Assembly (NCBI RefSeq): GCF_030758935.1
Contig: NZ_CP132333.1
Span: 3,782,992-3,846,991, forward strand
DNA length: 64,000 bases
Direction of reading: 5' to 3'
Source of the DNA: Geothrix sp. PMB-07
GTDB taxonomy: Bacteria; Acidobacteriota; Holophagae; Holophagales; Holophagaceae
This document shows positions 27,266 to 44,913 of the stretch, piece after piece. How positions within the stretch are numbered: the stretch's first letter is position 1; the number at the start of each line of letters is the position of its first letter. Under the pieces are notes generated by a model that was not told where the DNA came from, did no database searches, and saw only the letters and a program-made list of their open reading frames with translations. Both the position numbers and the translations under genes were made by a program.

Positions 27266-28110
27266 GCTTCCTTCAAAAGATCGGGTTGGGTCACCACCTG
27301 CGCCAGAGCCTCCTGCCAGGGGGGCATCCGGTCGGTCCCGAGCACCTTCCGCCGGCCACCATCCAGCACGGAATAGGCCGGCCGCGTGGCGGGGGTGGGG
27401 TAATCAGCGGTGCCGCAGGGGCTCAGGTCCACGTTCAGGCCCTTGGCCTCAAAGATCGCCTGGGCGAAGCCATGCCACGTGGTCTCGCCCTGGCAGGTGG
27501 CATGCACCAGACCCTGCCACGCTTCGGCCACGGCCATTTTCAGCTGACCTGCCAGCGCCCGGCAGGTGGTCGGTGCGCCCCGCTGGTCATCCACCACCCG
27601 CAGCGCCCGGCCCTGGGCCGCGGCATTGAGCATGGTGTTCAGGAAGTTCTTCCCCCAGGCATCGTAGAGCCAGCTGGTGCGGGCGATCAGGTGCTTCGGG
27701 CACCGCGCCGCCTGGCGCTCGCCCTCGAGCTTGGTGCGGCCATAGACCGACACGGGGTTCGTTGGGTCATCCTCTCGGTAGGGCCGCGTGCCCGTGCCAT
27801 CGAAGACATAGTCCGTGCTGACCTGCACCAGCCGGGCATCCACAGCCTCGCAGGCCTCCGCCAGCCAGCCCACCGCCGTGGCATTGATGAGTTGCGCCAG
27901 GTCGGCCTCGGACTCGCAGCGGTCCACCTGGGTGAAGGCCGCGCAGTTGATCAGCACCTCGGGCCGCACCTCGACCACCACTCGCTGAATGGACTCCCGC
28001 CGGCTCAGGTCCAGCACGGATTCATCCGGAATGACGAGCTCATGCTCCGCCCAGATCAGGCGGATGGCCTGGGCCAGCTGTCCGGCCCCGCCGGTGACGA
28101 GGACCCGCAT
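27262..28110 (-). CDS. rfbD: dTDP-4-dehydrorhamnose reductase
   Basis: Final step to dTDP-L-rhamnose, using NADPH. A 282-residue short-chain dehydrogenase with MRVLVTGGAGQLAQAIR at the N-terminus, INCAAFTQVDRCES, the catalytic STDYVFDG, and YGRTKLEGE with Tyr and Lys. ARTSWLYDAWGKNF is typical of RmlD. Its start shares one base with the rfbC stop (TGATG) and its stop overlaps rfbB, so translation is coupled across the rfb genes. Confidence 0.95.
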   Translation of the reverse strand: MRVLVTGGAGQLAQAIRLIWAEHELVIPDESVLDLSRRESIQRVVVEVRPEVLINCAAFTQVDRCESEADLAQLINATAVGWLAEACEAVDARLVQVSTDYVFDGTGTRPYREDDPTNPVSVYGRTKLEGERQAARCPKHLIARTSWLYDAWGKNFLNTMLNAAAQGRALRVVDDQRGAPTTCRALAGQLKMAVAEAWQGLVHATCQGETTWHGFAQAIFEAKGLNVDLSPCGTADYPTPATRPAYSVLDGGRRKVLGTDRMPPWQEALAQVVTQPDLLKEA

Positions 28111-28610
28111 CAGGCGTGCACCCGGCGAGCCCGCTCATCCTTCACGAACGGGTTGTTGGGATCATCCTCGTGGCGGATCTCGTCGATGGGTTCCAGCTTG
28201 CCCTTGCCCATAAACAGCCGGTCCGGGCAGTTGATGACGAAGCCCGGCTCATGGCTGATGCAGCGGTAGCAGTGCACCACGCCCTTGGGGATGATGGCCG
28301 AGCCCGGGTTGTTCACCCCCATGGCCACTTCTATCCGGTTGCAGTAGGTGGGGCTGTCCGGGCGGTTGTCCCACAGGGTGAGCTTGAAATCCCCGGGCCC
28401 CACCCAGCAGAACAGGTCTGCCTGGTCCACGTGCTCGTGGGGCCCCCGCAGCACGCCGGGATTCGTCACGCTCACGTAAGACATCTCGGGCCGGAACCAC
28501 TCGGGCAGCTCGTCGTGGCGGAAGATCTCCGCCAGCCAGCCGCGCTCATCCACGAACTTGCGGAAGGACGTGATCACCACGCCCTCGATAGGGCCCTTCC
28601 TGAATTCCAT
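28110..28610 (-). CDS. rfbC: dTDP-4-dehydrorhamnose 3,5-epimerase family protein (short RmlC variant)
   Basis: A 166-residue cupin that should epimerise C3 and C5 of the 4-keto sugar. It has the RmlC start (IEGVVITSFRKFVDERGWLAEIFRHDELP) and a core LRGPHEHVDQADLFCWVGPG, then AIIPKGVVHCYRCISHEPG. Classical RmlC enzymes read RGLHYQ at the active-site histidine; here the motif is RGPHEH, and the length is some 15 residues short. It may be a divergent true epimerase, since it sits in a complete rfbA-C-D-B operon, or it may make a different 6-deoxy sugar. Confidence 0.82.
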   Translation of the reverse strand: MEFRKGPIEGVVITSFRKFVDERGWLAEIFRHDELPEWFRPEMSYVSVTNPGVLRGPHEHVDQADLFCWVGPGDFKLTLWDNRPDSPTYCNRIEVAMGVNNPGSAIIPKGVVHCYRCISHEPGFVINCPDRLFMGKGKLEPIDEIRHEDDPNNPFVKDERARRVHA

Positions 28611-28612
28611 GC

Positions 28613-29356
28613 CTAGCTCCTGCCCGTGGACTGGGGAAAGGGGGTCGTCTCCTTGATCGCCAGTTCATTGGCGTGGGCCAGGCTCGGGAAGGTGCCCGCG
28701 TCCGTCCACCAGCCCTGGAAGGTACCCGAGGTCATCTGGCCCCGCTCAATGTAGGCGTTGTTCACATCCGTGATTTCCATCTCGCCGCGGCCAGAGGGCT
28801 TCACCGTGCGGATGATATCGAAGACCGTCGCGTCGTAGAAGTAGATGCCCGTCACCGAGAGGTTCGACTTCGGTGCCTCGGGCTTCTCCTCGATGCCCAG
28901 GACCTTGCCACCCTTCACCTCCGCCACCCCATAGCGCTGGGGGTCCTCCACGGGCTTCAGCAGGATGCGCGCACCCTTGCCCTGCTTTTCGAAGGCCTCG
29001 GCCTCCGGCTTCAGGCTGTCCTGGAAGATGTTGTCGCCCAGAATCACGCAGACCGGCGAGCCCCCCGCGAAGTTCTCCGCCAGCCCCAACGCCTGCGCGA
29101 TGCCGCCGGCCTCGTCCTGCACCTTGTAGGTGAAGCGGCAACCAAAGTCCTTGCCCGAACCCATCAGCGCCACTACATCGCCCATGTGCTCGGTGCCGGT
29201 CACGATGAGGATTTCCTCGATCCCCGCCTCCTTAAGTTTCCAAAGGGGATGCCAGATCATCGGCGCCTGCCCCACTGGCAGCAAATGTTTATTTGTCACT
29301 TTGGTCAGCGGGAAAAGACGGGAACCCGTCCCCCCAGCGAGGACTACACCCTTCAT
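28613..29356 (-). CDS. rfbA: Glucose-1-phosphate thymidylyltransferase, short form
   Basis: Makes dTDP-glucose from dTTP and glucose-1-phosphate. The 247-residue protein carries the nucleotidyltransferase loop GVVLAGGTGSRLFPLTKVTNKHLLPVG, GILGDNIF-like ILGDNIFQD with the metal Asp, EEKPEAPKSN and VTGIYFYD. It lacks the C-terminal extension with the allosteric site found in about 290-residue RmlA enzymes, so rhamnose feedback may differ. Its ATG overlaps the wzz stop by four bases. Confidence 0.92.
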   Translation of the reverse strand: MKGVVLAGGTGSRLFPLTKVTNKHLLPVGQAPMIWHPLWKLKEAGIEEILIVTGTEHMGDVVALMGSGKDFGCRFTYKVQDEAGGIAQALGLAENFAGGSPVCVILGDNIFQDSLKPEAEAFEKQGKGARILLKPVEDPQRYGVAEVKGGKVLGIEEKPEAPKSNLSVTGIYFYDATVFDIIRTVKPSGRGEMEITDVNNAYIERGQMTSGTFQGWWTDAGTFPSLAHANELAIKETTPFPQSTGRS

Positions 29357-30336
29357 TGCGACTCCCGAACAGAAGCGTCTGACTCATCATCAGCCAGGAT
29401 CCTGGCTTTGACCCACTCACGATTCAACCATACCCAACCGCTTGCCCCCACAAGCACCGCCACCAGAATAACGATGACCGATCTCGCTGGTTTGCTCTTC
29501 TCGATCGGCAGATTACCCGGGTCTAGGATGTTTAAAATGGGGACGTCATTCTTCTCTTCCAGAAGGGCCTGTTCCCTATTCATCGCAAGCGTGGTGACCA
29601 ACTGCTGGCGAAGACGCAGTTCCGTTTCCAGACGGGTGCCCTTCAATCGCACAGCCGGATCGGCACTATTGAGATAATTGCGGTTACCCTCCAGGAACCG
29701 GCGAAAGAGGCCTTCAGCCTCGTCCATCTCTCCACGAGCGTCCTTCAACCGCGCTTCCGCAAAAGCCGCCTTCGCGCCTCCCCTTGTTCGCCCCTTCTCC
29801 TGCAGGAAGATTTCAAGGAGCTTGCCGGCCTTCTGGACAATGCGCTGGGAGAGTTCGGGAGATTTGGTTTCCGCACTGATCAAGATGACCTTGGACTTCA
29901 AATCCCGGGAGGAAGTAAGAATTTCACTCAGTTCCTTGAGTGCCCTATCCATGTTTTTTTGGTCCATATAGGAATACAGCGAGCAGGTTTCCAGTTTTTC
30001 TGCTCCAAACCGCCATGAGCGCGTATGGAACTGGAACTCTGTTTGCAACAACTGCTCTCGGAGCCAGCGGCTGTTGAGAACATCCACAAAATTGGCATCA
30101 CTGCTATCTCCGCCAGGTACGCTCACTCCAAAGGCTGCCGCAGCACTGGCGAGTCCGCCCAGATTGCCGCCAAGCCCCTTTGATTCCACCGGCAGCAAAC
30201 GGACTTCCGACTTATAGTAGTTCGGCAAAAAAAGGGTGACCACAACCGCCACCAGTCCCGCCCCAAACGCCCACCTGATGGGCTTTTTCAGGCTGGCTTT
30301 CAGATCGAATGGGGGGGATTCGAGTGTCTGCTGCAT
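29353..30336 (-). CDS. wzz: Polysaccharide chain-length determinant (Wzz family)
   Basis: A 327-residue inner-membrane protein with a Wzz layout. One helix lies near the N-terminus (WAFGAGLVAVVVTLFLPNYY, about residues 22-41) after a short cytosolic tail. A long periplasmic helical region follows, and a second helix lies near the C-terminus (SVIVILVAVLVGASGWVWL). There is no kinase domain. It sets the modal length of the polymer made by the Wzy-like enzyme. ATG at 30336 is chosen since the longer frame adds a non-homologous 33 residues overlapping the promoter region. It is the first gene of the rfb operon and lies just after the rpoC terminator. Confidence 0.85.
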   Translation of the reverse strand: MQQTLESPPFDLKASLKKPIRWAFGAGLVAVVVTLFLPNYYKSEVRLLPVESKGLGGNLGGLASAAAAFGVSVPGGDSSDANFVDVLNSRWLREQLLQTEFQFHTRSWRFGAEKLETCSLYSYMDQKNMDRALKELSEILTSSRDLKSKVILISAETKSPELSQRIVQKAGKLLEIFLQEKGRTRGGAKAAFAEARLKDARGEMDEAEGLFRRFLEGNRNYLNSADPAVRLKGTRLETELRLRQQLVTTLAMNREQALLEEKNDVPILNILDPGNLPIEKSKPARSVIVILVAVLVGASGWVWLNREWVKARILADDESDASVRESQ

Positions 30337-30415
30337 AAGGGAATAGATTATCAGATTTGCGGAGATTTGCCCTGTAACCCATCTATCGCAAAGAGGCACA
30401 GCCAGCGGATTCCCA

Positions 30416-30453
30416 CCATAAGAACGGCCCGACAAAGCGGGCCGTTCTTATGG
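30416..30453 (-). terminator. Intrinsic-type hairpin after rpoC
   Basis: A perfect 16-bp stem (CCATAAGAACGGCCCG and its complement at 30438-30453) with a 6-base loop lies 14 bases after the rpoC stop. It should end the rpoBC transcript and insulate the polysaccharide operon. Confidence 0.8.
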
Positions 30454-30466
30454 TTCAGGCTATCGG

Positions 30467-34705
<4,239 letters not shown>

Positions 34706-34747
34706 GGGGACCTCTCAGGATTCGTCGGAAACGGAAGGGGCGGGAGA

Positions 34748-39139
<4,392 letters not shown>

Positions 39140-39502
39140 GGTTCGCTCCAGGTGAAGTTGGCGGAACCTTCTAGGACGGCACACAGCACGGGGATTGACA
39201 GCTGCGGGCCTTGAGCAAAGACGGCTTTATCCCGAGACCGCAGCCCCGGGATTGATTCAATGTTGAGACTGCTTCTGGCCCCGGTACACAACGATGGCCA
39301 CCCCGCCACCCATCAGTGGAAGGTGCAGCCCAGAAACGAGGATGGCGCGACGACGACGGGCGTTTGGCAACCAGGGGCCTTTATGGGGGCAAAACCGTGC
39401 GGGAATACCGGACGGAAGGAATAATCGTACCACATCCAGACAAAACCGCAAAGCGTAAGGTGCGAGACGCACCCCACGCTTTGCGTTAATGCTGTGATCG
39501 AA
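39140..39502 (-). other. rplL-rpoB intergenic leader
   Basis: A 363-base spacer without a convincing gene. It contains the hairpin at 39440-39485 and then about 300 bases before rpoB. In many bacteria this interval carries an attenuator that lowers rpoB transcription relative to rplJL, and sometimes a secondary promoter. Confidence 0.55.
39440..39485 (-). terminator. Terminator or attenuator between rplL and rpoB
   Basis: CGCAAAGCGT (39447-39456) pairs with 39476-39485. An inner stem GGTGCG/CGCACC pairs around an AGA loop, and GTTTTG follows on the minus strand. It starts 17 bases after the rplL stop, the usual place for rplL-rpoB attenuation. Confidence 0.65.
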
Positions 39503-39880
39503 CTACTTGATCTCGACCTTGGCACCAGCGGCTTCAAGCTTTTCCTTGATCTTGCCGGCTTCGTCCTTGGAAATGCCTTCCTTGACGGCCTTGGGAGCGC
39601 CGTCAACCAGATCCTTGGCTTCCTTGAGGCCCAGACCGGCGACGATCTCGCGGACAGCCTTGATGACGTTCAGCTTGTTCGCGCCGGCGTCAGCCAGGAT
39701 GACGTTGAATTCGGTCTGCTCTTCGGCGGCAGCCGCAGGAGCAGCGCCACCGCCCGCGGGAGCGGCAGCAGCGGCAGCAGACACGCCGAAGCGGTCTTCC
39801 AGGGCCTTGACCAGGTTGGCCAGGTCGAGGACGGTCATGGATTCGATTTCAGTGATGAGCTGATCGGCAGTGAGAGCCAT
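39503..39880 (-). CDS. rplL: Large ribosomal subunit protein bL12 (L7/L12)
   Basis: A 125-residue acidic protein of the ribosomal stalk that recruits translation GTPases. It shows the N-terminal dimerisation helix ([25 protein letters not shown]), an Ala/Gly-rich hinge ([18 protein letters not shown]) and the globular C-terminal domain ([28 protein letters not shown]). ATG at 39880 follows a GGAG site. It lies 48 bases after rplJ. Confidence 0.97.
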   Translation of the reverse strand: MALTADQLITEIESMTVLDLANLVKALEDRFGVSAAAAAAPAGGGAAPAAAAEEQTEFNVILADAGANKLNVIKAVREIVAGLGLKEAKDLVDGAPKAVKEGISKDEAGKIKEKLEAAGAKVEIK

Positions 39881-39928
39881 GATGGTCTCCTAAATGCGTA
39901 ATGAGGTTTTAGATTCGGGGTTGAGGGG

Positions 39929-40417
39929 CTACTCGCCGGCCTTCTGCTTGCGGACGCCATCGAGGACGACTGCCAGACCGGAGATGGGGTACTGCATGAG
40001 GAACAGCAGCTTGGAAATGAGCACTTCGCGGCTGGGCAGGTCGGCGAGGACCTGAAGCTGCTTGGCGTCGATCAGCTTGCCATCCATGACGCCAGCCTTG
40101 AAGGTGGCAGCCGGATTGTCCTTCAGGAAGCCATTGACAGCCTTGGCCAGGGCGATGACATCGTCCTTGGTGGTGGCGATGGCGCTGGAACCCTTGAAGG
40201 AACCGCCCAGAGCTTCAAAGGAGGTGTCCTTCACGGCCAGGCGGAGCAGGGTGTTCTTGCTGACGCGGTACTGGGCCTTGCTCTCACGGATGCTCTTGCG
40301 GAAGGCAGTATCTTTGCCCACCACGAGACCCTTGAACTCAATCACGACGGCAGATGTGGCCGACGCAAAGGTTTCCTTGAGAACGGCGACTTCGGCGATC
40401 TTCTTGTTCTTTTCCAT
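39929..40417 (-). CDS. rplJ: Large ribosomal subunit protein uL10
   Basis: A 162-residue stalk base protein that binds 23S rRNA and carries L12 dimers on its C-terminal helix. It starts MEKNKKIAEVAVLKETFASA and contains AVVIEFKGLVVGKDTAFRKSIRES and KNTLLRLAVKD. ATG at 40417 is chosen since GGAGG lies just upstream; the longer frame would overlap rplA. The gap to rplA is only ten bases. Confidence 0.96.
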   Translation of the reverse strand: MEKNKKIAEVAVLKETFASATSAVVIEFKGLVVGKDTAFRKSIRESKAQYRVSKNTLLRLAVKDTSFEALGGSFKGSSAIATTKDDVIALAKAVNGFLKDNPAATFKAGVMDGKLIDAKQLQVLADLPSREVLISKLLFLMQYPISGLAVVLDGVRKQKAGE

Positions 40418-40427
40418 GGTCAGCCTC

Positions 40428-41117
40428 CTACTTCTCAACGCTGGTGTTGAGGGTGACCGAGGGGCCCATGGTGGAGGCGATGTACATCGTCTTCACATAT
40501 TTGCCCTTGGCCGTGGCAGGCTTGGCCTTGTGAACGGCATCGATGAGCGCCTTGGCATTCTCTTCCAGCTTTTCGACGCCGAAAGAAAGCTTGCCAACGG
40601 GCGCGTGGATGATGCCGGTCTTGTCGACACGGTATTCCACCTTGCCGGCCTTGATTTCCTTGATGGCCTTGACCACGTCGAAAGTCACGGTTCCGGTCTT
40701 GGGGTTGGGCATGAGGCCGCGGGGGCCCAACACCTTACCCAGGCGGCCAACGCCCTTCATCATGTCAGGGGTCGCGACCAGGGCATCAAAATCGAGGAAT
40801 CCACCGGCGATCTTCTCCACCAGTTCATCCCCACCCACGATCTCGGCGCCCGCAGCTTCCGCTTCCTTGATCTTCTCGCCACCTGCGATCACTGCCACAC
40901 GCATGGTCTTGCCCGTTCCGTGGGGCAGGACGATGGTGCCACGGACCATCTGGTCCGCGTGGCGGGGATCCACACCGAGCCTCATGTGCACTTCCACTGT
41001 CTCGTCGAACTTGGCGAACGCCGCGTCCTTCACAACGGTGAGAGCATCCTTCAACTCGTAGGGGCGATCCTCGATCTTGGCCGCGGCAGCCCGGTACTTC
41101 TTTCCAGGTTTTGCCAT
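40428..41117 (-). CDS. rplA: Large ribosomal subunit protein uL1
   Basis: A 229-residue L1-stalk protein and likely translational repressor of its own operon. Signatures include [42 protein letters not shown] and [23 protein letters not shown]. It lies 131 bases after rplK, with a hairpin in the gap, and ten bases before rplJ. Confidence 0.97.
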   Translation of the reverse strand: MAKPGKKYRAAAAKIEDRPYELKDALTVVKDAAFAKFDETVEVHMRLGVDPRHADQMVRGTIVLPHGTGKTMRVAVIAGGEKIKEAEAAGAEIVGGDELVEKIAGGFLDFDALVATPDMMKGVGRLGKVLGPRGLMPNPKTGTVTFDVVKAIKEIKAGKVEYRVDKTGIIHAPVGKLSFGVEKLEENAKALIDAVHKAKPATAKGKYVKTMYIASTMGPSVTLNTSVEK

Positions 41118-41217
41118 TTTGGCTCCATTCGAACGATCTCCCGCGATGACGGTCGCGGTGGCCGGGATCGCCGCACGGCGCGGCTTTCCAACAAAAACGA
41201 AATTCAGAAACGGGGCT

Positions 41218-41240
41218 CGCGCGGGCTCGGGACCCGCGCG
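41218..41240 (-). promoter_or_regulatory. Hairpin in the rplK-rplA gap
   Basis: CGCGCGGG (41218-41225) pairs with CCCGCGCG (41233-41240) around a 7-base loop, beginning eight bases after the rplK stop. It could act as a processing or L1-dependent control element; sequence alone cannot decide. Confidence 0.35.
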
Positions 41241-41248
41241 AAAAACAT

Positions 41249-41680
41249 TTAGTCGATGACTTCGACGCCCATGGAGCGGGCGGAGCCGGCAATGGAACGG
41301 ACGGCCGCTTCGAGGCTGCCGGCCGTGAGATCAGGCATCTTCACCTTGGCGATCTCAGCGAGCTGGGCCTTGGTGATCTTGCCAACCTTCTGCTTGTTGG
41401 GCGTGGCGCTGCCCTTGTCGAGGCCGATCTTCTTCTTGATCAGCACGGCGGCAGGCGGGGTCTTCAGGATGAAGCTGAAGCTGCGATCCGCATAGACGGT
41501 GATGACGACGGGAAGGGTGGTGCCCTTCTCAACAGCCGTCACAGCCTTCGCGTTGAACTGCTTCACGAACTCCATGATGTTCACACCGTGCTGGCCCAGC
41601 GCGGGGCCCACGGGAGGCGCAGGCGTCGCCTCGCCGGCGGGCAGCTGCAGCTTGATGTAGCCAGTGATTTTCTTTGCCAT
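41249..41680 (-). CDS. rplK: Large ribosomal subunit protein uL11
   Basis: A 143-residue protein of the GTPase-associated centre. It starts [20 protein letters not shown] and carries [35 protein letters not shown]-like [20 protein letters not shown] and the C-terminal [13 protein letters not shown] at 41680 has GGAG about seven bases upstream and matches the family N-terminus; the longer open frame adds 43 unrelated residues. Confidence 0.97.
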   Translation of the reverse strand: MAKKITGYIKLQLPAGEATPAPPVGPALGQHGVNIMEFVKQFNAKAVTAVEKGTTLPVVITVYADRSFSFILKTPPAAVLIKKKIGLDKGSATPNKQKVGKITKAQLAEIAKVKMPDLTAGSLEAAVRSIAGSARSMGVEVID

Positions 41681-41766
41681 TGGATGGCTCCCGCAGAGGA
41701 TTCCGGCGCATGCCGGCGACGTCCGCCTTGTAGGGTGAGGGCTCGAAAACCCATCAGCCGGGTTGA

Positions 41767-41916
41767 AAAGGTCCCGGTCCACAAGGACCGGGACTGAAAA
41801 GTCTACCAAAAGGAGCTTGAAATGTCTTCAGGAAAGGGTGCAGAAGCCAGAGTCTGGCTTTGCCAGGCGAGGGCGTGGGGGCTCCGGGGGCGTAGCGCGC
41901 AGCGCGGTCCCCCGGA
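41767..41916 (-). promoter_or_regulatory. Three-hairpin leader between nusG and rplK
   Basis: Three inverted repeats lie in a row: TCCGGGGG/CCCCCGGA (41883-41916), AAGCCAGA/TCTGGCTT (41844-41860) and GTCCCGGTCC/GGACCGGGAC (41771-41794). On the minus strand the last is followed by CTTTTC. The arrangement suggests termination or attenuation after nusG and a leader for the L11-L1 operon. Confidence 0.5.
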
Positions 41917-41921
41917 CAGCA

Positions 41922-42566
41922 TCACCGTTTCTCGACCTGGATGAAATCCAGTTCGACGGGGGTGGAACGGCCGAAGACCGTCACCATCACCTTGATGGTG
42001 GAGCGTTCCTCGTGGATCTCCTCCACGTCGCCCTCGAAATTGGCGAAGGGGCCATCGATGATGCGAACCTTCTCGCCCTTCTCGAAGTGGTACTTCGGCT
42101 TGGGCTTTTCCTGCGTCTCTTCGGTGTGGTGCATGATCTGGCGGACTTCCTCGTCCGTCAGGGGCGTGGGCCGCTTCTTGTTGGCCCCCACGAAGCTCGT
42201 GACCTTGGGCGTGTTGCGGACCAGGTGCCAATCGGCATCGGCCATCTCGACAGAACCATCGGGCTTGCGCTCCACCTGGATCTGCACGAGCAGGTAGCCA
42301 GGGAACGACTTGCGCTTCTTGACGACACGCTCCTTCTTGCCGGACTTCGCGTCGACCTTCATCTCTTCGTAGGTCTCTTCGGGGATCTGGATGTCGCCGA
42401 AGCTCTCGTCGCGCTCTTCCATCTTGATGCGCTGACGGAGATGCTCCATCACCTTGGCCTCGTAGCCGGAATAGGTGTGGATGATGAACCACTTCAGCTC
42501 GCGCCCCTGGACCTGGGTCGAGGCGCTCTGCGGAGTGTCCTGGGGGGTGCTGATGAGATCGGTCAT
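41922..42566 (-). CDS. nusG: Transcription termination/antitermination factor NusG
   Basis: A 214-residue elongation factor with an NGN domain (KWFIIHTYSGYEAKVMEHLRQRI, then FPGYLLVQIQ and WHLVRNTPKVTSFVG) and a C-terminal KOW domain (FEKGEKVRIIDGPFANFEGDVEEI). It is about 30 residues longer than E. coli NusG. The extra length comes from an N-terminal Ser/Thr/Gln tail and charged inserts (KVDAKSGKKERVVKKRK, EETQEKPKPK). It lies 13 bases after secE. Confidence 0.96.
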   Translation of the reverse strand: MTDLISTPQDTPQSASTQVQGRELKWFIIHTYSGYEAKVMEHLRQRIKMEERDESFGDIQIPEETYEEMKVDAKSGKKERVVKKRKSFPGYLLVQIQVERKPDGSVEMADADWHLVRNTPKVTSFVGANKKRPTPLTDEEVRQIMHHTEETQEKPKPKYHFEKGEKVRIIDGPFANFEGDVEEIHEERSTIKVMVTVFGRSTPVELDFIQVEKR

Positions 42567-42579
42567 GGTTGCCTCCGCT

Positions 42580-42774
42580 TCAGCGGGCCTTCAGGAAGAA
42601 GAACGCGAAGCCCTTGGTAAACACATAGTCCACGGCCCAAAGGAACGCCCCGACGAACACCGAAACGACCACCACGGTCCATGCGGAGGCCATGACCTTC
42701 TCTTTGCTGGGCCAATCCACCCGGTTGAGCTCGGCCGCAAGATCTTTGGCCTGTTGCTTGATGGCACCGATCAC
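42580..42774 (-). CDS. secE: Preprotein translocase subunit SecE
   Basis: A 64-residue single-span membrane protein of the SecYEG channel. The amphipathic helix and signature (ELNRVDWPSKEKVMASAWTVVV) precede one transmembrane helix (VVVVSVFVGAFLWAVDYVF). It is directly upstream of nusG, the usual order, and downstream of tRNA-Trp. Confidence 0.95.
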   Translation of the reverse strand: MIGAIKQQAKDLAAELNRVDWPSKEKVMASAWTVVVVSVFVGAFLWAVDYVFTKGFAFFFLKAR

Positions 42775-42843
42775 GATGGACCCCGTGGAAAGGACGTCGA
42801 TCAGAAAAACCTGGCCCCGAGCGGGTTCGCCGGGGCCAGAACG

Positions 42844-42919
42844 TGGCAGGGGAGACAGGGATCGAACCCGCGACCTGCGGATTTGGAGTCCGCTGCTCTA
42901 CCAGCTGAGCTACTCCCCT
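42844..42919 (-). tRNA. tRNA-Trp (CCA anticodon)
   Basis: Read on the minus strand, the 76 bases fold into a full cloverleaf. The acceptor AGGGGAG pairs with CTCCCCT, the anticodon loop reads CTCCAAA, the T-arm has GGTTCGATCC, and CCA is encoded at the end. It lies between rpmG and secE. Confidence 0.96.
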
Positions 42920-42970
42920 GTGGGACCGCCCGGCTTCTGGTGGAGCCGGGCGGGAAACCCTGGTCGAGAC

Positions 42971-43120
42971 CTACTTCGTCTCGCGGTGGATCTTGTAACC
43001 GCCACAGAAGCGGCAGAACTTGTTGAATTCAAGCTTGCCCGTGGTGGTCTTCTTGTTTTTGGTGGTGCTGTAGTTCTTACGCTTGCATTCCTGGCACTGC
43101 AGGTGAACGATGTCGCGCAT
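42971..43120 (-). CDS. rpmG: Large ribosomal subunit protein bL33
   Basis: A 49-residue zinc-binding ribosomal protein. The sequence begins MRDIVHLQCQECKRKNYSTT and ends FCRFCGGYKIHRETK, so both CxxC pairs (CQEC and CRFC) are present. This marks the zinc-containing form rather than the zinc-independent paralogue. The ATG at 43120 follows GGAGG by six bases. It sits between tuf and tRNA-Trp, a widely conserved order. Confidence 0.95.
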   Translation of the reverse strand: MRDIVHLQCQECKRKNYSTTKNKKTTTGKLEFNKFCRFCGGYKIHRETK

Positions 43121-43151
43121 TTGGACCTCCTAAGTCGGAGGGCGGTCTGGC

Positions 43152-44345
<1,194 letters not shown>

Positions 44346-44403
44346 GGATTACCTCCTGAAGGGTGGGAGAGAAGATGAAGGGAAACTGTTCGAAGCAAAA
44401 GGG

Positions 44404-44478
<75 letters not shown>

Positions 44479-44545
44479 TTTGAACCTTCCTGCCCGGAGG
44501 CAGGGGCCTTGCCATCTGCCGGGCGGAACCGGCGGATGGGGAGGG

Positions 44546-44622
<77 letters not shown>

Positions 44623-44669
44623 GTGGAACTGACCGTGAACGGGACCCAGGCTTTCCCAAAGGGAAGGAC

Positions 44670-44756
44670 TGGTGCCGAGAGAAGGATTCGAACCTCCGTA
44701 ACGCGTTGCGTGGCAGATTTACAGTCTGCTGCCATTAACCACTCGGCCATCTCGGC
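44670..44756 (-). tRNA. tRNA-Tyr (GTA anticodon)
   Basis: An 87-base class II tRNA on the minus strand with a long variable arm: acceptor GCCGAGA/TCTCGGC, anticodon loop CTGTAAA, T-arm AGGTTCGAATCC, with CCA encoded. It heads the tRNA-tuf-rpmG-secE-nusG block. A TTGACA box lies upstream at 44785-44790, but no good -10 box follows it. Confidence 0.96.
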
Positions 44757-44793
44757 ATGCTTGTCCGGCGCCCCTCCCGGGGCTTGTCAATCA

Positions 44794-44813
44794 CTCCTGG
44801 GTGACCCCAGGAG
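44794..44813 (-). terminator. Hairpin between rlmB and tRNA-Tyr
   Basis: CTCCTGGG and CCCAGGAG form an 8-bp stem with a TGAC loop, about 100 bases after the rlmB stop and 38 bases before tRNA-Tyr. It has no T-tract, so terminator activity is only likely. Confidence 0.45.
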
Positions 44814-44913
44814 GGCTCCCAAACGAAGCCCCGTAGGGCTGCGTGTCAGGGTCACTGCGAGGCAGGGCTTTCCTGACAGGGAACTCGAAAGGTATCACGG
44901 CATCGTGACACCC

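Noticed and set aside
44785-44790. TTGACA as the promoter of the tRNA-tuf block
   Set aside because: The hexamer is perfect, but no acceptable -10 box lies at the right distance, and the tRNA would start at the transcript start itself.
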